Shown piece by piece: positions 4,556 through 5,401 of a DNA stretch of 5,401 nucleotides; positions within the stretch are counted from its first letter, which is position 1; every line of letters begins with the position of its first letter. A program made the translations under genes and the position numbers. The notes under the pieces were generated by a model that had not been told where the DNA came from, ran no database searches, and saw only the letters and a list, made by a program, of their open reading frames with translations. Location: NCBI GenBank assembly GCA_017458025.1, contig JAFTGG010000139.1, positions 1 to 5,401 on the forward strand, in the 5' to 3' direction. The DNA is from Oscillospiraceae bacterium. Lineage in GTDB: Bacteria > Bacillota > Clostridia > Oscillospirales > Oscillospiraceae.

Positions 4556-5401
4556 ATGAAGATTTCAAATGCCAAAGTATTTATAAACGGAGCCTTCGTC
4601 GACGGCGGCATTGATTTTGACGCGGCCGTCAACGCCGTGGGCGCCGGCGTAAGCGGCGGCGCCGACGCGCGGGGCTGCTACCTGATCCCCGGGCTCATTG
4701 ATATCCACACCCACGCCGCCGTGGGCGAGGACGCGAGCGACGGCGAGCCGGAGGGCATGCCGAAGATGTCGCGCTACTACGCCGCCAAGGGCGTGACTAG
4801 CTGGTGCCCGACGACCATGACGCTCAAGGAGCCGGAGCTGACGAAAGCGATGCATGTCATTCGCGACTTCCGGCGTCCCGACGACGGCGCGAAGGTCGCC
4901 GGCGTCAACCTCGAAGGCCCGTTCGTCAGCTACGAAAAGCGCGGCGCGCAGAACGCCGACAACATTCACGCGCCCGACGCCGCGATGTTCCACCGGCTCA
5001 ACGAGGCGAGCGGCGGCATCGTGCGGCTCGTCACCATCGCGCCGGAGGAGCCGGGCGCGCTTGCGTGTATCCGCGACGTGAGCCGCGTCTGCACCGTGTC
5101 CCTCGGACACACCGCCGCCGACTACGACACGGCGATGGCGGCGTACGACGCGGGCGCGCGCCACGCGACGCATCTGTTTAACGCCATGCCCGCGCTCGGC
5201 CACCGCGCCCCCGGCGTCATCGCCGCGGCGAGCGACGCGGGCGCGACGGTCGAGCTCATCGCCGACGGGCTGCATATCCACCCCGCGGTCGTGCGCCTGA
5301 CGCACCGCCTGTTTGGGGACAAGCTGGTGCTCATCTCCGACTCTCTGCGCTGCGCGGGCATGCCGGACGGCGACTACACGCTGGGCGGGCAGCCCATCAC
5401 C
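4556..5401 (+). CDS. nagA: N-acetylglucosamine-6-phosphate deacetylase, 3'-truncated by window edge
   Basis: The reading frame is open from ATG 4556 to the right edge, giving 282 residues of an enzyme normally about 380 long. NagA hydrolyses N-acetylglucosamine-6-phosphate to glucosamine-6-phosphate and acetate in the cytoplasm, feeding glycolysis (through NagB) or cell-wall precursors. It is an amidohydrolase-fold enzyme with recognisable landmarks in order: PGLIDIHTH (45-53) with the HxH pair His51 and His53; NLEGPF (118-123) with metal ligand Glu120; SLGHT (182-186) with His185; ATHLFNAM (204-211) with His206; ADGLHIHP (236-243) with substrate-contacting His240; and LISDSLRCAGMPDGDY (259-274) with catalytic Asp262. 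The last motif has SDS where many NagA proteins have TDA, but the essential Asp is kept. It lies 172 bases after the ROK-family gene on the same strand, so it may be co-transcribed or separately started. The assignment is secure; only the C-terminal quarter is missing from view. Confidence 0.96.
   Translation, partial: MKISNAKVFINGAFVDGGIDFDAAVNAVGAGVSGGADARGCYLIPGLIDIHTHAAVGEDASDGEPEGMPKMSRYYAAKGVTSWCPTTMTLKEPELTKAMHVIRDFRRPDDGAKVAGVNLEGPFVSYEKRGAQNADNIHAPDAAMFHRLNEASGGIVRLVTIAPEEPGALACIRDVSRVCTVSLGHTAADYDTAMAAYDAGARHATHLFNAMPALGHRAPGVIAAASDAGATVELIADGLHIHPAVVRLTHRLFGDKLVLISDSLRCAGMPDGDYTLGGQPIT

Overview
The window is GC-rich (roughly 60-65% by eye). It has strong AGGAGG-type ribosome binding sites, near-consensus sigma-A promoters with 17-bp spacers, a DUF624/YesL-like membrane protein and a lipobox-bearing lipoprotein. 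Together these suggest a GC-rich member of the Firmicutes/Clostridia, possibly gut-associated. That is an inference from gene style; no marker gene is present.

Layout, left to right: (1) the first 39 codons of a lipoprotein on the minus strand, running off the left edge behind a perfect-consensus promoter; (2) an SGNH/GDSL esterase on the plus strand (341-979), divergent from the lipoprotein; (3) a 17-bp perfect-stem bidirectional terminator (977-1013) that contains the stop codons of the esterase and of the convergent gene; (4) a two-gene minus-strand operon, an N-acylglucosamine 2-epimerase (2866-1661) coupled through a TAATG overlap to a DUF624/YesL-like membrane protein (1661-1011); (5) a 131-bp divergent control region with two back-to-back promoters and a 20-bp near-palindrome that looks like an operator; (6) a plus-strand ROK-family sugar kinase-like protein with an unusual N-terminal extension (2998-4383); (7) a 172-bp gap with possible weak terminator hairpins; (8) the first 282 codons of nagA, N-acetylglucosamine-6-phosphate deacetylase, running off the right edge.

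The right-hand two thirds reads as an amino-sugar salvage locus. The epimerase interconverts ManNAc and GlcNAc, the ROK protein is a candidate kinase, and NagA deacetylates GlcNAc-6-phosphate to glucosamine-6-phosphate and acetate. This order (epimerise the free sugar, then phosphorylate, then deacetylate) differs from the E. coli NanK/NanE route and resembles the one known from Bacteroides fragilis. The kinase assignment is the weakest link because that protein has lost the usual ROK zinc site. I see no phage, insertion sequence, CRISPR, tRNA or rRNA, and no wholly new system. The most unusual items are the divergent ROK protein and the operator-like palindrome in the shared control region.
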